From an uncultured Bacteroides sp. (GTDB lineage Bacteria > Bacteroidota > Bacteroidia > Bacteroidales > Bacteroidaceae): DNA of 25,378 nucleotides. Positions 8,362 through 16,285 of the stretch are shown here, piece after piece. Positions within the stretch are counted from its first letter, which is position 1; each line of letters starts with the position of its first letter. The DNA lies in the NCBI GenBank assembly GCA_900553815.1, contig USEY01000054.1, positions 1 to 25,378 of the forward strand, given 5' to 3'. A program made the position numbers and the translations under genes. The notes under the pieces were generated by a model. The model was not told the origin of the DNA, did no database searches, and saw only the letters and a program-made list of their open reading frames with translations.

Positions 8362-8675
8362 GGCAGTCGGCTGATGAGGTATCCGCGGTCGGTCGTCCTC
8401 TCCGCGTTGTCATCTGCGTGCATTGTAGTCCCTCCTGTTTGCATACGTTTGCTGACTGCTCGCTGTCCGAAATGCTGCTGGAAAATCATTTTATGCTGCT
8501 CCTGCTGTTGTTGTTGCCCCAGTCGTTGTTGTCTTCGTTTCCCGTCGAAGTTGTCTTTGCTCGTCGTCGTCGTAGTCCTCGCCTCCCGGTTCGGTCGGTT
8601 CTCTCTCTGTGCTTCCGCATGTTCGCGTCGCGGGTCGTGGGGTGCATGGTCTGCATTTTGTTGGCCTGTCTTCAT
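8337..8675 (-). CDS. Doubtful low-complexity ORF (112 aa)
   Basis: This frame starts at an ATG that overlaps the TGA of a preceding 28-codon ORF (ATG at 8758) in an ATGA junction. Both lie downstream of the promoter at 8891-8922. The translation is rich in Gln, Arg, Thr and Asn (for example a QQQQQEQ run), resembles no family I know, and ends inside the heptad repeat block. The purine-rich strand alone would produce such an ORF. It is listed only because a strong promoter points at it. Confidence 0.12.
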   Translation of the reverse strand: MKTGQQNADHAPHDPRREHAEAQRENRPNREARTTTTTSKDNFDGKRRQQRLGQQQQQEQHKMIFQQHFGQRAVSKRMQTGGTTMHADDNAERTTDRGYLISRLPSQITNHN

Positions 8676-8890
8676 CGTAGCCGCCGGCTGGCTTTTGATG
8701 GTGGTGGCAGGTGTTGTGCGCCATGTTCTCGTTGTGCCGTTTTCTTGCAGGGTGTCATAGTTTAAGGTTCAGATTGTCAAAGAATGCTCGCGCTCGGAAA
8801 GGTGGGCGGCTGGTGGGGCAGGAAAGCCGGACGGGGAGGGGCGGCGGGGACGACTTTTCTGCGCGAAGCTGAGCCTTTACCTTTCTGTCG

Positions 8891-8922
8891 CAAAGATACA
8901 AACATTATTTGGAATTGCCAAA
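8891..8922 (-). promoter_or_regulatory. Near-consensus promoter reading left into non-coding sequence
   Basis: On the minus strand, TTTG (8922-8919) is followed after 20 nt by TATCTTTG (8898-8891), an ideal Bacteroidetes promoter. The predicted start is near 8884. Downstream there is no recognisable gene, only purine-rich sequence to about 8340 with short ORFs. This suggests a non-coding RNA, a decayed gene or an unannotated small-protein gene. Confidence 0.6.
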
Positions 8923-9110
8923 AATCAGGCGGTGTTAAGATATGAAAATCTGTTAACAAAAAGTGCTCTTTTTTTGTTGTCGGCAGTGTATCCTGCTTTT
9001 TGCCTTTTGGGTGCTTGGATGGGCATGTGCCGGGTGCGCTGAACAAATTGTGCTGTCTGTATTGAATTGCAATTATCACAATTACAATGATTAAGCATAT
9101 AACCAGCTGT

Positions 9111-9331
9111 CGCACATATCACAAATCACAAATCACAATTAGCAAAAAATGAGTTGTTGTTTTTGGGATGCTTGTGTAAGTGCTGGTAAAATTAATATTA
9201 TATATATTATATATAATATATATAATATTAAATATAAATATATGTATAAAGATACTTCTTCTTTTTTTACTTTTTCGACAATGGATTTTTTATTAATTGT
9301 GATTTGTGATTTGTGATTTTGTGATGTGCTG
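9111..9331. mobile_element. MITE-like element: inverted heptad blocks around a palindrome
   Basis: The left end (9111-9150) and right end (about 9285-9331) are imperfect inverted repeats of about 40 bp. Both read inward as GCACAT, heptads of TCACAAA type, CACAATTA and AAAAAAT. Between them is a 40-bp perfect AT palindrome (9192-9231). No coding capacity is present. The overall form, about 220 bp, is that of a miniature inverted-repeat element or a large cruciform. No target-site duplication was identified. Confidence 0.5.
9192..9231. repeat. 40-bp perfect AT-only palindrome
   Basis: Every base pairs with its mirror partner. The sequence begins TTAATATTATATATA and consists only of A and T. 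It could extrude as a cruciform or bind an AT-preferring protein. It is centred in the MITE-like element. Confidence 0.9.
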
Positions 9332-9585
9332 CAAGAATGATTGTTTGTTGTTAATATATTGGTAATCAGATTTATATATTGGTATGTATGGATGCAGGAG
9401 TATGACTTGACGGCATGATATGGCTGGCTGGAGAATGGAAACCATGGTCGGAAAGGGGGGGGAGGGATGGTGGCTTTTTTGACTGTTTTGGGCGGATTGG
9501 GAAAAAGGCAGGCCGACGGTGCATTTGCGGCATCTTTTTGCAGTTTTGCGCGCTTGAGGTGAACGATTTTGAGGCGACCTGGCGC

Positions 9586-9628
9586 AAAAAAACATCCGAA
9601 CCATGCTTTGTTGTGCACGATTCGGATG
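9586..9628 (-). terminator. Intrinsic terminator of the DUF3127 gene
   Basis: On the minus strand, CATCCGAA (9628-9621) pairs with TTCGGATG (9600-9593), with further wobble pairs inside, and seven T residues follow (9592-9586). It lies about 90 bases downstream of the DUF3127 stop codon. Confidence 0.88.
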
Positions 9629-9716
9629 ATTCTGATAGTCCAATCTCTCTGTTTTTCATACCCCGTAGGCGGGGTTGTTGCTTGTGTATGGTGGACGAAT
9701 TCCTGCTGTTTTTGTT

Positions 9717-10091
9717 TTAGAAGGGCAGGTCGTCGTTGCTGTCGTTGGGAGTAAACTCGGGAGCGGCAGTAGGAGCCATGGGCGGCATGGGTGCATCGGG
9801 CATGGGTGCACTGGCTGCGGCGTTCACGCGTTCTACCTTCCAGGCTCTGATGCTGTTGAACCAGCGGTCTTGCCATTGGCGGGCGTCAATGTCGAAAGAA
9901 ACGGTCAGTTCTTCGTTCATTTGGATGTTGAATTGTTCTATCTTGTCGTTGCCAAAGACTTCAAAGCACATTTTGCGTGGATATTGTCCGTGGTCTTCTA
10001 TTACAAATTCTTGAACTTTCCATTCGTTTCCTGCTTTGGAAACTCCTCCTCTGGGCGGGAGTATGGCGATAATTTTTCCTGTAAATTCCAT
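9717..10091 (-). CDS. DUF3127 OB-fold-like protein with SSB-like C-terminal tip
   Basis: I start this gene at MEFTGKIIAI (124 residues). The frame stays open upstream to another ATG at 10154, but that extension covers the probable promoter. The sequence matches the Bacteroidetes family DUF3127, a small domain like an OB-fold: residues 1-86 run from the start to IRAWKVERV, with conserved KMCFEVFG and ARQWQDRWFNS. A flexible Ala/Pro/Met linker follows, then an acidic tip NDSNDDLPF. That ending is very like the C-terminal peptide of single-stranded DNA-binding protein, which recruits repair and replication partners. It lies divergent from dnaN. A nucleic-acid role is likely but unproven. Confidence 0.88.
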   Translation of the reverse strand: MEFTGKIIAILPPRGGVSKAGNEWKVQEFVIEDHGQYPRKMCFEVFGNDKIEQFNIQMNEELTVSFDIDARQWQDRWFNSIRAWKVERVNAAASAPMPDAPMPPMAPTAAPEFTPNDSNDDLPF

Positions 10092-10114
10092 GATTCTATT
10101 GATTAATACTGCGG

Positions 10115-10122
10115 CGAAGGTA
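10115..10122 (-). promoter_or_regulatory. Candidate -7 element for DUF3127
   Basis: The minus strand reads TACCTTCG, one base off TAnnTTTG, about 24 bases upstream of the chosen ATG. It supports the shorter start at 10091 over the ATG at 10154. Confidence 0.4.
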
Positions 10123-10175
10123 CGATTTTTTGAGAATATCCGAAGAATAATCAATCGTTTTTTTCTTCCTATTTC

Positions 10176-10207
10176 TTTGTGGGTAGTGAATTCTTTTTCT
10201 AACTTTG
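10176..10207 (+). promoter_or_regulatory. Consensus promoter upstream of dnaN
   Basis: TTTG at 10176-10179 is followed after 20 nt by TAACTTTG at 10200-10207, a full match to the Bacteroidetes promoter. It gives dnaN a leader of about 145 nt. Confidence 0.7.
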
Positions 10208-10360
10208 TCCGACTGTTGGCTCTTCTGGCAGGCGTTGGCAGGAACGATGTTTTCTACCTGCATCAGGCTTGTCTGCACGGGCTGTTTTTAGCGATATACT
10301 CTGCCGTGTGAATGCACGCAAGGAATAGGTTGAATAATTATAAAATACAAATATAGAAGT

Positions 10361-11485
10361 ATGAAATTCATTGTTTCAAGTACTGCGCTCTCTAATCGTT
10401 TGCAGGCTATCAGCCGTGTGATTAATTCAAAAAATGCGTTGCCCATTCTCGATTGCTTCCTTTTCGATTTGCAGGATGGAACGTTGTCGGTAACAGCTTC
10501 TGACAGCGAAACAACCATGGTTACTACTATCGAGGTTAACGAAAATGACAGTGATGGCCGCTTTGTGGTGACGGCCAAAACCCTGTTGGACGCCTTGAAG
10601 GAAGTTCCTGAACAGCCGTTGGCGTTTGAAATCAATGTGGAAACGCAGGAAATTACCATCCGCTACCAGAACGGAATGTACAGCCTGGTAGGGCAGCAGG
10701 CCGATGAATATCCCACGTGGCCCATGCTGGGCGGAAATGCCGTGCGCGTTGAGATGGAAGCCAATGTGTTGCTGAATGGCATCAACCGCTCCATATTTGC
10801 TACGGCCGACGATGAACTCCGTCCGGTGATGAATGGTATATATTTTGATATCACGACCGAAAATATTACCATGGTCGCTTCCGACGGCCATAAGCTGGTA
10901 CGTTGCAAGGCCCTGTCTTCAAAAGGCAATGAGCGTGCTGCTTTCATTCTTCCCAAGAAGCCGGCAACATTGTTGAAGAATCTGCTGCCCAAGGAGACGG
11001 ATGCGGTTACATTTGAATTTGATGACCGCAATGCGGTGTTCACGTTGGAAAACTACCGCATGGTTTGCCGTCTGATAGAGGGACGCTACCCCAACTACAA
11101 TTCGGTTATCCCTCAAAACAATCCTTACAAGGTGATTGTTGACCGTATCTCCTTGATTGGTGCTTTGCGCCGAGTCTCTATATTCTCGTCGCAGGCCAGC
11201 AATCTTATAAAATTGCGTTTGCAGGACAATCGGATAGTTGTTTCGGCTCAAGACATTGACTTCTCTACATCGGCCGAAGAAATGTTGGTATGCCAATATA
11301 CAGGCAACCCTATGAGCATCGGCTTCCGTTCCAGCTTCCTGGTCGATATCCTGAATAATATCACGGCCGAGGAAGTTATCATTGAGCTGGCCGATCCTTC
11401 GCGTGCCGGCCTCGTGGTACCTGCCGAGCAGGAGGAAGACGAAGATTTGTTGATGCTGCTGATGCCGATGATGCTGAACGACTGA
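10361..11485 (+). CDS. dnaN: DNA polymerase III beta sliding clamp
   Basis: DnaN forms the dimeric ring that holds DNA polymerase III on its template. The 374-residue protein has the normal length and the three-domain clamp pattern: MKFIVSSTALSNRLQAISRV at the start, a domain-one end around GRFVVTAKTLLDALKEVP, a central VRVEMEANVLLNGINRSIFA, and GLVVPAEQEEDEDLLMLLMP at the end. The C-terminus replaces the common PMRL ending with LMPMMLND, close to other Bacteroidetes clamps as I recall them. Unlike E. coli, it is not beside dnaA in this window; an exonuclease gene follows 70 bases downstream. Confidence 0.97.
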   Translation: MKFIVSSTALSNRLQAISRVINSKNALPILDCFLFDLQDGTLSVTASDSETTMVTTIEVNENDSDGRFVVTAKTLLDALKEVPEQPLAFEINVETQEITIRYQNGMYSLVGQQADEYPTWPMLGGNAVRVEMEANVLLNGINRSIFATADDELRPVMNGIYFDITTENITMVASDGHKLVRCKALSSKGNERAAFILPKKPATLLKNLLPKETDAVTFEFDDRNAVFTLENYRMVCRLIEGRYPNYNSVIPQNNPYKVIVDRISLIGALRRVSIFSSQASNLIKLRLQDNRIVVSAQDIDFSTSAEEMLVCQYTGNPMSIGFRSSFLVDILNNITAEEVIIELADPSRAGLVVPAEQEEDEDLLMLLMPMMLND

Positions 11486-11555
11486 TAATGAGTGGTTTGA
11501 AAAATATTGTCAGTCTGAACTGAAACAGAGATAAAAAATATTGAAAGCAAAAAAA

Positions 11556-12326
11556 ATGAAGCTGAACTTAAAGAATCCGTTGGTCTTCTTCGATTTGGAG
11601 ACCACCGGTACCAATATCAATTCGGACAGGATAGTGGAAATCTGTTATCTGAAAGTTTATCCGAATGGCAACGAAGAATCCAAAACCATGCGTATCAATC
11701 CCGAAATGCACATTCCCGAGGAAGCCTCCAGTGTGCATGGCATCTATGACGAGGATGTGGCCAACTGTCCCACCTTCAAGGAAGTGGCGCGCAATATCGC
11801 CAACGACATTGAAGGCTGCGACCTGGCAGGATTCAATTCCAACCGCTTTGACATTCCGGTCTTGGCCGAAGAATTCCTTCGTGCGGGCGTGGATATTGAC
11901 ATGACCCGCCGCAAGTTTGTGGATGTGCAGGTCATTTTCCATAAGATGGAGCAACGCACGCTGTCGGCCGCCTATAAGTTCTATTGCGGCAAGAACCTGG
12001 ACGACGCGCACACGGCTGCGGCCGATACGCGGGCTACGTACGAAGTCCTGATGGCCCAGCTTGACCGCTATCCTGAATTGGAAAATGATGTTGCTTTCCT
12101 TTCCAATTATTCCAGCTTTACACGCAATGTGGACTTTGCCGGCCGCATCGTCTACAACGACAAGGATGTGGAGGTCTTCAACTTTGGCAAATACAAGGGA
12201 ATGCCTGTATCCGATGTGCTGAAGCGCGACCCCGGCTATTACAGCTGGATGCTGAATGGCGATTTCACGCTGAATACCAAAGCCGTGCTTACCAAGATAC
12301 GCTTACGCGAAATGACCAACAAATAA
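11556..12326 (+). CDS. DEDDh 3'-5' exonuclease, DnaQ/ExoX-like
   Basis: I start at the ATG at 11556 (256 residues); an in-frame TTG at 11541 is less likely. The catalytic DEDDh residues are D13 and E15 in FFDLETTGT, D99 in NSNRFD, and H152 and D157 in DAHTAAADTR. The C-terminal part (about 210-245, FNFGKYKGMPVSDVLKRDPGYY) is the small domain also found at the end of ExoX-type nucleases. It probably proofreads or trims DNA. The gene follows dnaN, which suggests a replication or repair role, and it ends 13 bases before coaBC. Confidence 0.93.
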   Translation: MKLNLKNPLVFFDLETTGTNINSDRIVEICYLKVYPNGNEESKTMRINPEMHIPEEASSVHGIYDEDVANCPTFKEVARNIANDIEGCDLAGFNSNRFDIPVLAEEFLRAGVDIDMTRRKFVDVQVIFHKMEQRTLSAAYKFYCGKNLDDAHTAAADTRATYEVLMAQLDRYPELENDVAFLSNYSSFTRNVDFAGRIVYNDKDVEVFNFGKYKGMPVSDVLKRDPGYYSWMLNGDFTLNTKAVLTKIRLREMTNK

Positions 12327-12339
12327 ATCTGCGATTGTC

Positions 12340-13569
12340 ATGACAAACGTACTGAAAGGCAAGAAAATTGTACTTGGCATTACAGGAAGTATAGCGGCCT
12401 ACAAGGCTTGCTATATCATCCGTGGCCTGATAAAGAAAGGGGCGGAGGTGCAGGTGGTCATCACTCCTGCCGGTAAGGAATTCATTACCCCGATAACTCT
12501 GTCGGCACTGACCAGCAAGCCGGTCATCAGCGAGTTCTTCTCGCAACGCGACGGCACGTGGCACAGCCATGTCGACCTGGGGCTTTGGGCCGATGCCATG
12601 CTGATTGCTCCTGCCACGGCCTCTACCATCGGCAAGATGGCCAATGGCGTGGCCGACAACATGCTGGTGACTACCTATCTGTCGGCCAAGGCGCCTGTCT
12701 TTGTCGCTCCGGCCATGGACCTTGACATGTATGCCCATCCTTCCACGCAGAAGAATCTGGACACCTTGCGTGCCTATGGCAATCATATCATAGAGCCCGC
12801 TTCGGGCGAGCTGGCCAGCCATCTGGTGGGCAAGGGACGCATGGAAGAACCCGAAAACATCATCCGCCAGCTGGAGGAGTATTTTGCGGCCAAGGAAGGC
12901 GATTTGGTGGGCAAGACCATTCTTATCACTACCGGACCTACTTATGAAAAGATGGACCCTGTGCGTTTCATCGGCAATTATTCTTCAGGCAAGATGGGCT
13001 TTGCCCTGGCCGATGAGTGTGCTTCGCGAGGTGCCAAGGTCATTTTGGTGTCGGGACCAGTGCAACGTCAGACGTATTATCCCATGTATCGCCGTTGTGA
13101 TGTGGAGTCGGCCCAGCAAATGTATGAGGCCGCTACCGCCGCTTTCCCCGAGTGCGATGCAGCCATTCTGTCGGCTGCCGTGGCCGATTACACGCCCGAG
13201 CAGGTGGCCGATGAGAAAATCAAGCGCGAGAAGACGGGAGCCATGACTTTGCAGCTGAAGCCTACGCACGATATTGCCGCCACCTTGGGGCAGCTGAAGC
13301 GTACCGATTATGCCGATAAAGTGCTGGTGGGCTTTGCCTTGGAAACCAACGACGAGCAGCAACATGCCGAAGACAAGCTTGAACGCAAGAACCTGGACTT
13401 CATTGTCCTGAACTCCTTGCGCGATAAAGGTGCGGGTTTCCGTTGCGACACAAACAAGGTCACCATCATCGACCGCGCCGGGCGTACCGACTTTCCCTTG
13501 AAGACCAAAGCCGAAGTGGCAACCGATATTGTAGACCGCCTGGTGGCTGTGTTGAACGAGAAACGCTGA
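12340..13569 (+). CDS. coaBC: Bifunctional CoaBC (phosphopantothenate synthase/decarboxylase)
   Basis: CoaBC makes 4'-phosphopantetheine for coenzyme A by joining phosphopantothenate with cysteine (CoaB) and decarboxylating the product (CoaC). The 409-residue protein has the FMN-binding CoaC domain at 1-180: GITGSIAAYKA, His75 in WHSHVD, PATASTIGKMANGVADN, and the PASG motif. CoaB follows, with TTGPTYEKMDPVRFIGNYSS, KMG, and a KIKRE segment. The position of the CoaC catalytic cysteine (ACG in E. coli) reads LAS-HLVGKGRM here, with Ser160. The gene runs into the DUF4835 gene after 8 bases. Confidence 0.96.
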   Translation: MTNVLKGKKIVLGITGSIAAYKACYIIRGLIKKGAEVQVVITPAGKEFITPITLSALTSKPVISEFFSQRDGTWHSHVDLGLWADAMLIAPATASTIGKMANGVADNMLVTTYLSAKAPVFVAPAMDLDMYAHPSTQKNLDTLRAYGNHIIEPASGELASHLVGKGRMEEPENIIRQLEEYFAAKEGDLVGKTILITTGPTYEKMDPVRFIGNYSSGKMGFALADECASRGAKVILVSGPVQRQTYYPMYRRCDVESAQQMYEAATAAFPECDAAILSAAVADYTPEQVADEKIKREKTGAMTLQLKPTHDIAATLGQLKRTDYADKVLVGFALETNDEQQHAEDKLERKNLDFIVLNSLRDKGAGFRCDTNKVTIIDRAGRTDFPLKTKAEVATDIVDRLVAVLNEKR

Positions 13570-13577
13570 CAGCCGTC

Positions 13578-14483
13578 ATGAAGCTGCGTTGGTTCTTTTC
13601 CCTTGTTTGTACGTGTCTGTCGGTTGGCTGGGCATGCGGGCAGGAGCTTGATTGCAAGATTACGGTCAACGCCTCGCAGATTCAGGGTACGAATAACCAG
13701 GTGTTCAAAACGCTGGAAAACGCCTTGATCGAATTTGTCAATAACCGGCGATGGACGCAGGCGCACTACGAAAAGAACGAGCGTATACGTTGTTCCATAA
13801 CAATGGTGGTAAAGGAATATGATGAAACGCAGGGCCGATGGAACTGCGAGCTGACAGTGCAGTCATCGCGTCCTGTCTGGCAATCTGCCTATCAGACCAC
13901 CGTGTTCAACTTCAAGGATACGGAGGTAGGCTTCAATTACAGGGAGTTCGACCCGTTGGAGTTGCGCGATAATGTGGTAGACAATAATCTGACGGCTGTG
14001 GTGGCCTATTATGCCTGCCTGTTGATAGGGCTTGATATGGACACCATGGCTTTGCAGGGAGGGACGGATATTTTGCGGACGGCCGCCAACATTGTTACCT
14101 CGGCACAGATGTTGGGCGAGACGGGCTGGACGGCCTTGGATAGCAATAAGAACCGCTATGCGCTGGTGAACGATTATCTGGAAGACAGCATGCAGCCCTT
14201 GCGTACGTTGCTCTACACGTATCACCGGCTGGGTATGGACGAGCTTTCTACCAATGTGTCGAGGGCACGTGCCACCATTACGACCTCCTTGGACGGACTA
14301 AAGGAGGCGCAGGCCAACAATCCTATGTCGGTCTGGCCGGGTCTGTTCACCGAGATAAAGAAAGACGAGCTTATCCAGCTTTATTCGAAGGCCGGCATGC
14401 AGGAAAAAGAGCGTGTGTGCGAGTTGCTGTCGTCGGTCAATCCTTCGCTGACCGCGGAATGGAACAAGATGAAAGGGCAGTAG
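13578..14483 (+). CDS. DUF4835 family protein, PorD-like
   Basis: I start at MKLRWFFSLV (301 residues), 8 bases after the coaBC stop; the frame stays open upstream inside coaBC. A signal peptide ends near residue 21. The mature protein starts ELDCKITVNASQIQGTN and contains FKTLENALIEFVNNRRWT, then FNFKDTEVGFNYREFDPLELRDNVVDNNL. This matches the Bacteroidetes family DUF4835, to which the type IX secretion protein PorD belongs. It is periplasmic or outer-membrane-associated. Many gut Bacteroides lack a full type IX system, so its role here may differ. It probably shares the coaBC transcript and precedes recN. Confidence 0.88.
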   Translation: MKLRWFFSLVCTCLSVGWACGQELDCKITVNASQIQGTNNQVFKTLENALIEFVNNRRWTQAHYEKNERIRCSITMVVKEYDETQGRWNCELTVQSSRPVWQSAYQTTVFNFKDTEVGFNYREFDPLELRDNVVDNNLTAVVAYYACLLIGLDMDTMALQGGTDILRTAANIVTSAQMLGETGWTALDSNKNRYALVNDYLEDSMQPLRTLLYTYHRLGMDELSTNVSRARATITTSLDGLKEAQANNPMSVWPGLFTEIKKDELIQLYSKAGMQEKERVCELLSSVNPSLTAEWNKMKGQ

Positions 14484-14532
14484 CCATTATTCATAAAATA
14501 GAACAGTTCAAGAATCTAAATAGTAGGAATAC

Positions 14533-16191
14533 ATGTTGCGTTCACTTTATATTCAGAATTATGCGTTGATAGAGAAGCTTGACATTGGTTTTGAAAAGGG
14601 TTTTTCTGTCATTACCGGCGAGACGGGAGCCGGAAAGTCCATCATTCTGGGGGCTATCGGCCTGTTGCTGGGTCAGCGGGCCGACGTAAAGTCTATCCGC
14701 CAGGGAGCGTCGAAGTGCGTCATCGAGGCGCATTTCGACGTTTCGGCTTATCATATGCAGTCCTTCTTCGAGGAAAAGGAGTTGGAGTATGATGATGAGT
14801 GCATCCTCAGACGCGAGCTTTCGGCTTCGGGAAAGAGCCGGGCATTTATCAATGACAGTCCGGTAGCCTTGTCGCAGATGAAAGAGCTGGGCGAACGCCT
14901 GATAGACGTGCACTCGCAGCATCAGAATCTGTTGTTGAACAAGGAAGGTTTCCAGCTTGATGTGCTCGACCTCTTGTCGCACAACGATAACCTGTTGCAA
15001 GATTATCAAGTCGTCTATCGCGCGTGGAAACAGGCGCAGCAGGAACTCGACAAACTGGTAGAAGCTGCCGAACGCAGCAAAGCCGATGAGGACTACATAC
15101 GCTTCCAGCTCGAGCAGCTGGAAGATGCCCGTCTGACATCGGGCGAGCAGGAAGAGCTGGAGCATGAGTCGGACATGCTGGCCCATGCCGAGGAGATAAA
15201 GGCCGGTCTGTACAAGGCCGGACAGGTGTTGGCCTCGGACGAAGGCGGCCTCCTCTCGGCGTTGCAAGACTGCATCAACATCATGAACAGCCTGCAACGT
15301 GTCTATCCCTCATCGGGCGAACTGGCAGACAGGCTGGACAGCGCCTATGTGGAGCTGAAGGACATATCGCAGGAACTGTCCGACCAGGAAGAGGAAGTGG
15401 AGTTCAACCCTGAACGGCTTGACGAGGTGAACAACCGCCTGAACCTGATTTACTCCCTTCAGCAGAAGCATCATGTGGCTTCCGTCAGCGAGCTCTTGGC
15501 CCTGGCCGATAGCTATGCGGCCCAGTTGCAAGACATCACCTCCTACGACGACCGCATGGAGGAGTTGAAAGCCAAGCGCGACAAGCTGTATGGACAGGTA
15601 TTGGACAATGCCGCCCGCCTTACCGAAGCCCGCATGAAAGCTGCCCGGGAGGTAGAGCGTCAGATGGCCAGCCGACTGAGTGTGTTGGGCATGCCCAACG
15701 TGCGCTTCAAGGTCGAGATGGGTTCGCGCAAGGAACCGGGCGTGCATGGCATGGACACGGTCACTTTCCTGTTCTCGGCCAACAAGAACGGCCTGTTGCA
15801 GAACATCTCGTCGGTGGCGTCGGGGGGCGAGATTGCCCGCGTCATGTTGTCGGTAAAGGCCATGATAGCCGGAGCGGTCAAGTTGCCCACCATCGTCTTC
15901 GATGAGATTGACACGGGAGTTTCAGGCGAGATAGCCGACCGCATGGCTGACATCATGCAAGAGATGGGCGACCACGACCGGCAGGTCATCAGCATCACAC
16001 ACCTGCCCCAGATTGCCGCCCGAGGCCGCGCCCATTACAAGGTGTACAAGCAAGACAACGACACAGAGACCAACAGCCACATCCGCCTGCTCGGGCAGGA
16101 GGAGAGGGTAGAAGAGCTGGCCCACATGCTCAGCGGAGCCACGCTGACCGAGGCCGCCCTGAACAATGCCCGTGCCCTGCTGGGCAAATGA
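14533..16191 (+). CDS. recN: DNA repair protein RecN
   Basis: RecN is an SMC-like ATPase that acts on DNA double-strand breaks in recombinational repair. The 552-residue protein starts with the head domain (MLRSLYIQNYALIEKLDIGF) and Walker A GETGAGKS at 29-36. A Q-loop-like LIDVHSQHQN follows, then a long coiled-coil middle (about 155-390) rich in Glu, Leu and Gln. It closes with the ABC signature VASGGEIARVML near 430 and Walker B IVFDEIDTG near 455. Length is normal. It begins 49 bases after the DUF4835 gene, probably as part of the same transcript. Confidence 0.97.
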   Translation: MLRSLYIQNYALIEKLDIGFEKGFSVITGETGAGKSIILGAIGLLLGQRADVKSIRQGASKCVIEAHFDVSAYHMQSFFEEKELEYDDECILRRELSASGKSRAFINDSPVALSQMKELGERLIDVHSQHQNLLLNKEGFQLDVLDLLSHNDNLLQDYQVVYRAWKQAQQELDKLVEAAERSKADEDYIRFQLEQLEDARLTSGEQEELEHESDMLAHAEEIKAGLYKAGQVLASDEGGLLSALQDCINIMNSLQRVYPSSGELADRLDSAYVELKDISQELSDQEEEVEFNPERLDEVNNRLNLIYSLQQKHHVASVSELLALADSYAAQLQDITSYDDRMEELKAKRDKLYGQVLDNAARLTEARMKAAREVERQMASRLSVLGMPNVRFKVEMGSRKEPGVHGMDTVTFLFSANKNGLLQNISSVASGGEIARVMLSVKAMIAGAVKLPTIVFDEIDTGVSGEIADRMADIMQEMGDHDRQVISITHLPQIAARGRAHYKVYKQDNDTETNSHIRLLGQEERVEELAHMLSGATLTEAALNNARALLGK

Positions 16192-16285
16192 GATTGATAA
16201 CCTGCAAGCTGATGCACACGGGCCTATCCCTCCGAGCAGGGCCATACATTATATATATGCTTGCCAACCCAAGAACTTTATGCTT

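Larger units (their letters stand above)
8284..9716. other. 1.4-kb region without a convincing gene
   Basis: No ORF here looks like a protein-coding gene. 8365-8765 is pyrimidine-rich on the plus strand, so its minus strand is purine-rich and gives open frames of Thr, Arg and Gln-rich low-complexity sequence. 9143-9330 is extremely AT-rich. The region holds three copies of a heptad repeat block (GTGATTT units), a 40-bp perfect palindrome, a near-consensus minus-strand promoter at 8891-8922, and the terminator of the DUF3127 gene at 9586-9628. A small ACCCCG/CGGGGT hairpin lies at 9660-9675. Confidence 0.6.

Noticed and set aside
8760..8890. Possible RNase P or other known structured RNA (AGGAAAGCCGG resembles part of RNase P)
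   Set aside because: The conserved RNase P core segments were not found on either strand at the right spacing.
8777..9115. 112-codon minus-strand ORF with a hydrophobic start (MRQLVICLIIVIVIIA)
   Set aside because: It spans the strong minus-strand promoter at 8891-8922. Its later sequence is Lys/Pro-rich with no family pattern, and AT-rich DNA easily gives such starts.
10092..10154. Longer start for the DUF3127 gene, adding 21 residues
   Set aside because: The extension is not part of the family pattern and overlaps the probable -7 element at 10115-10122.
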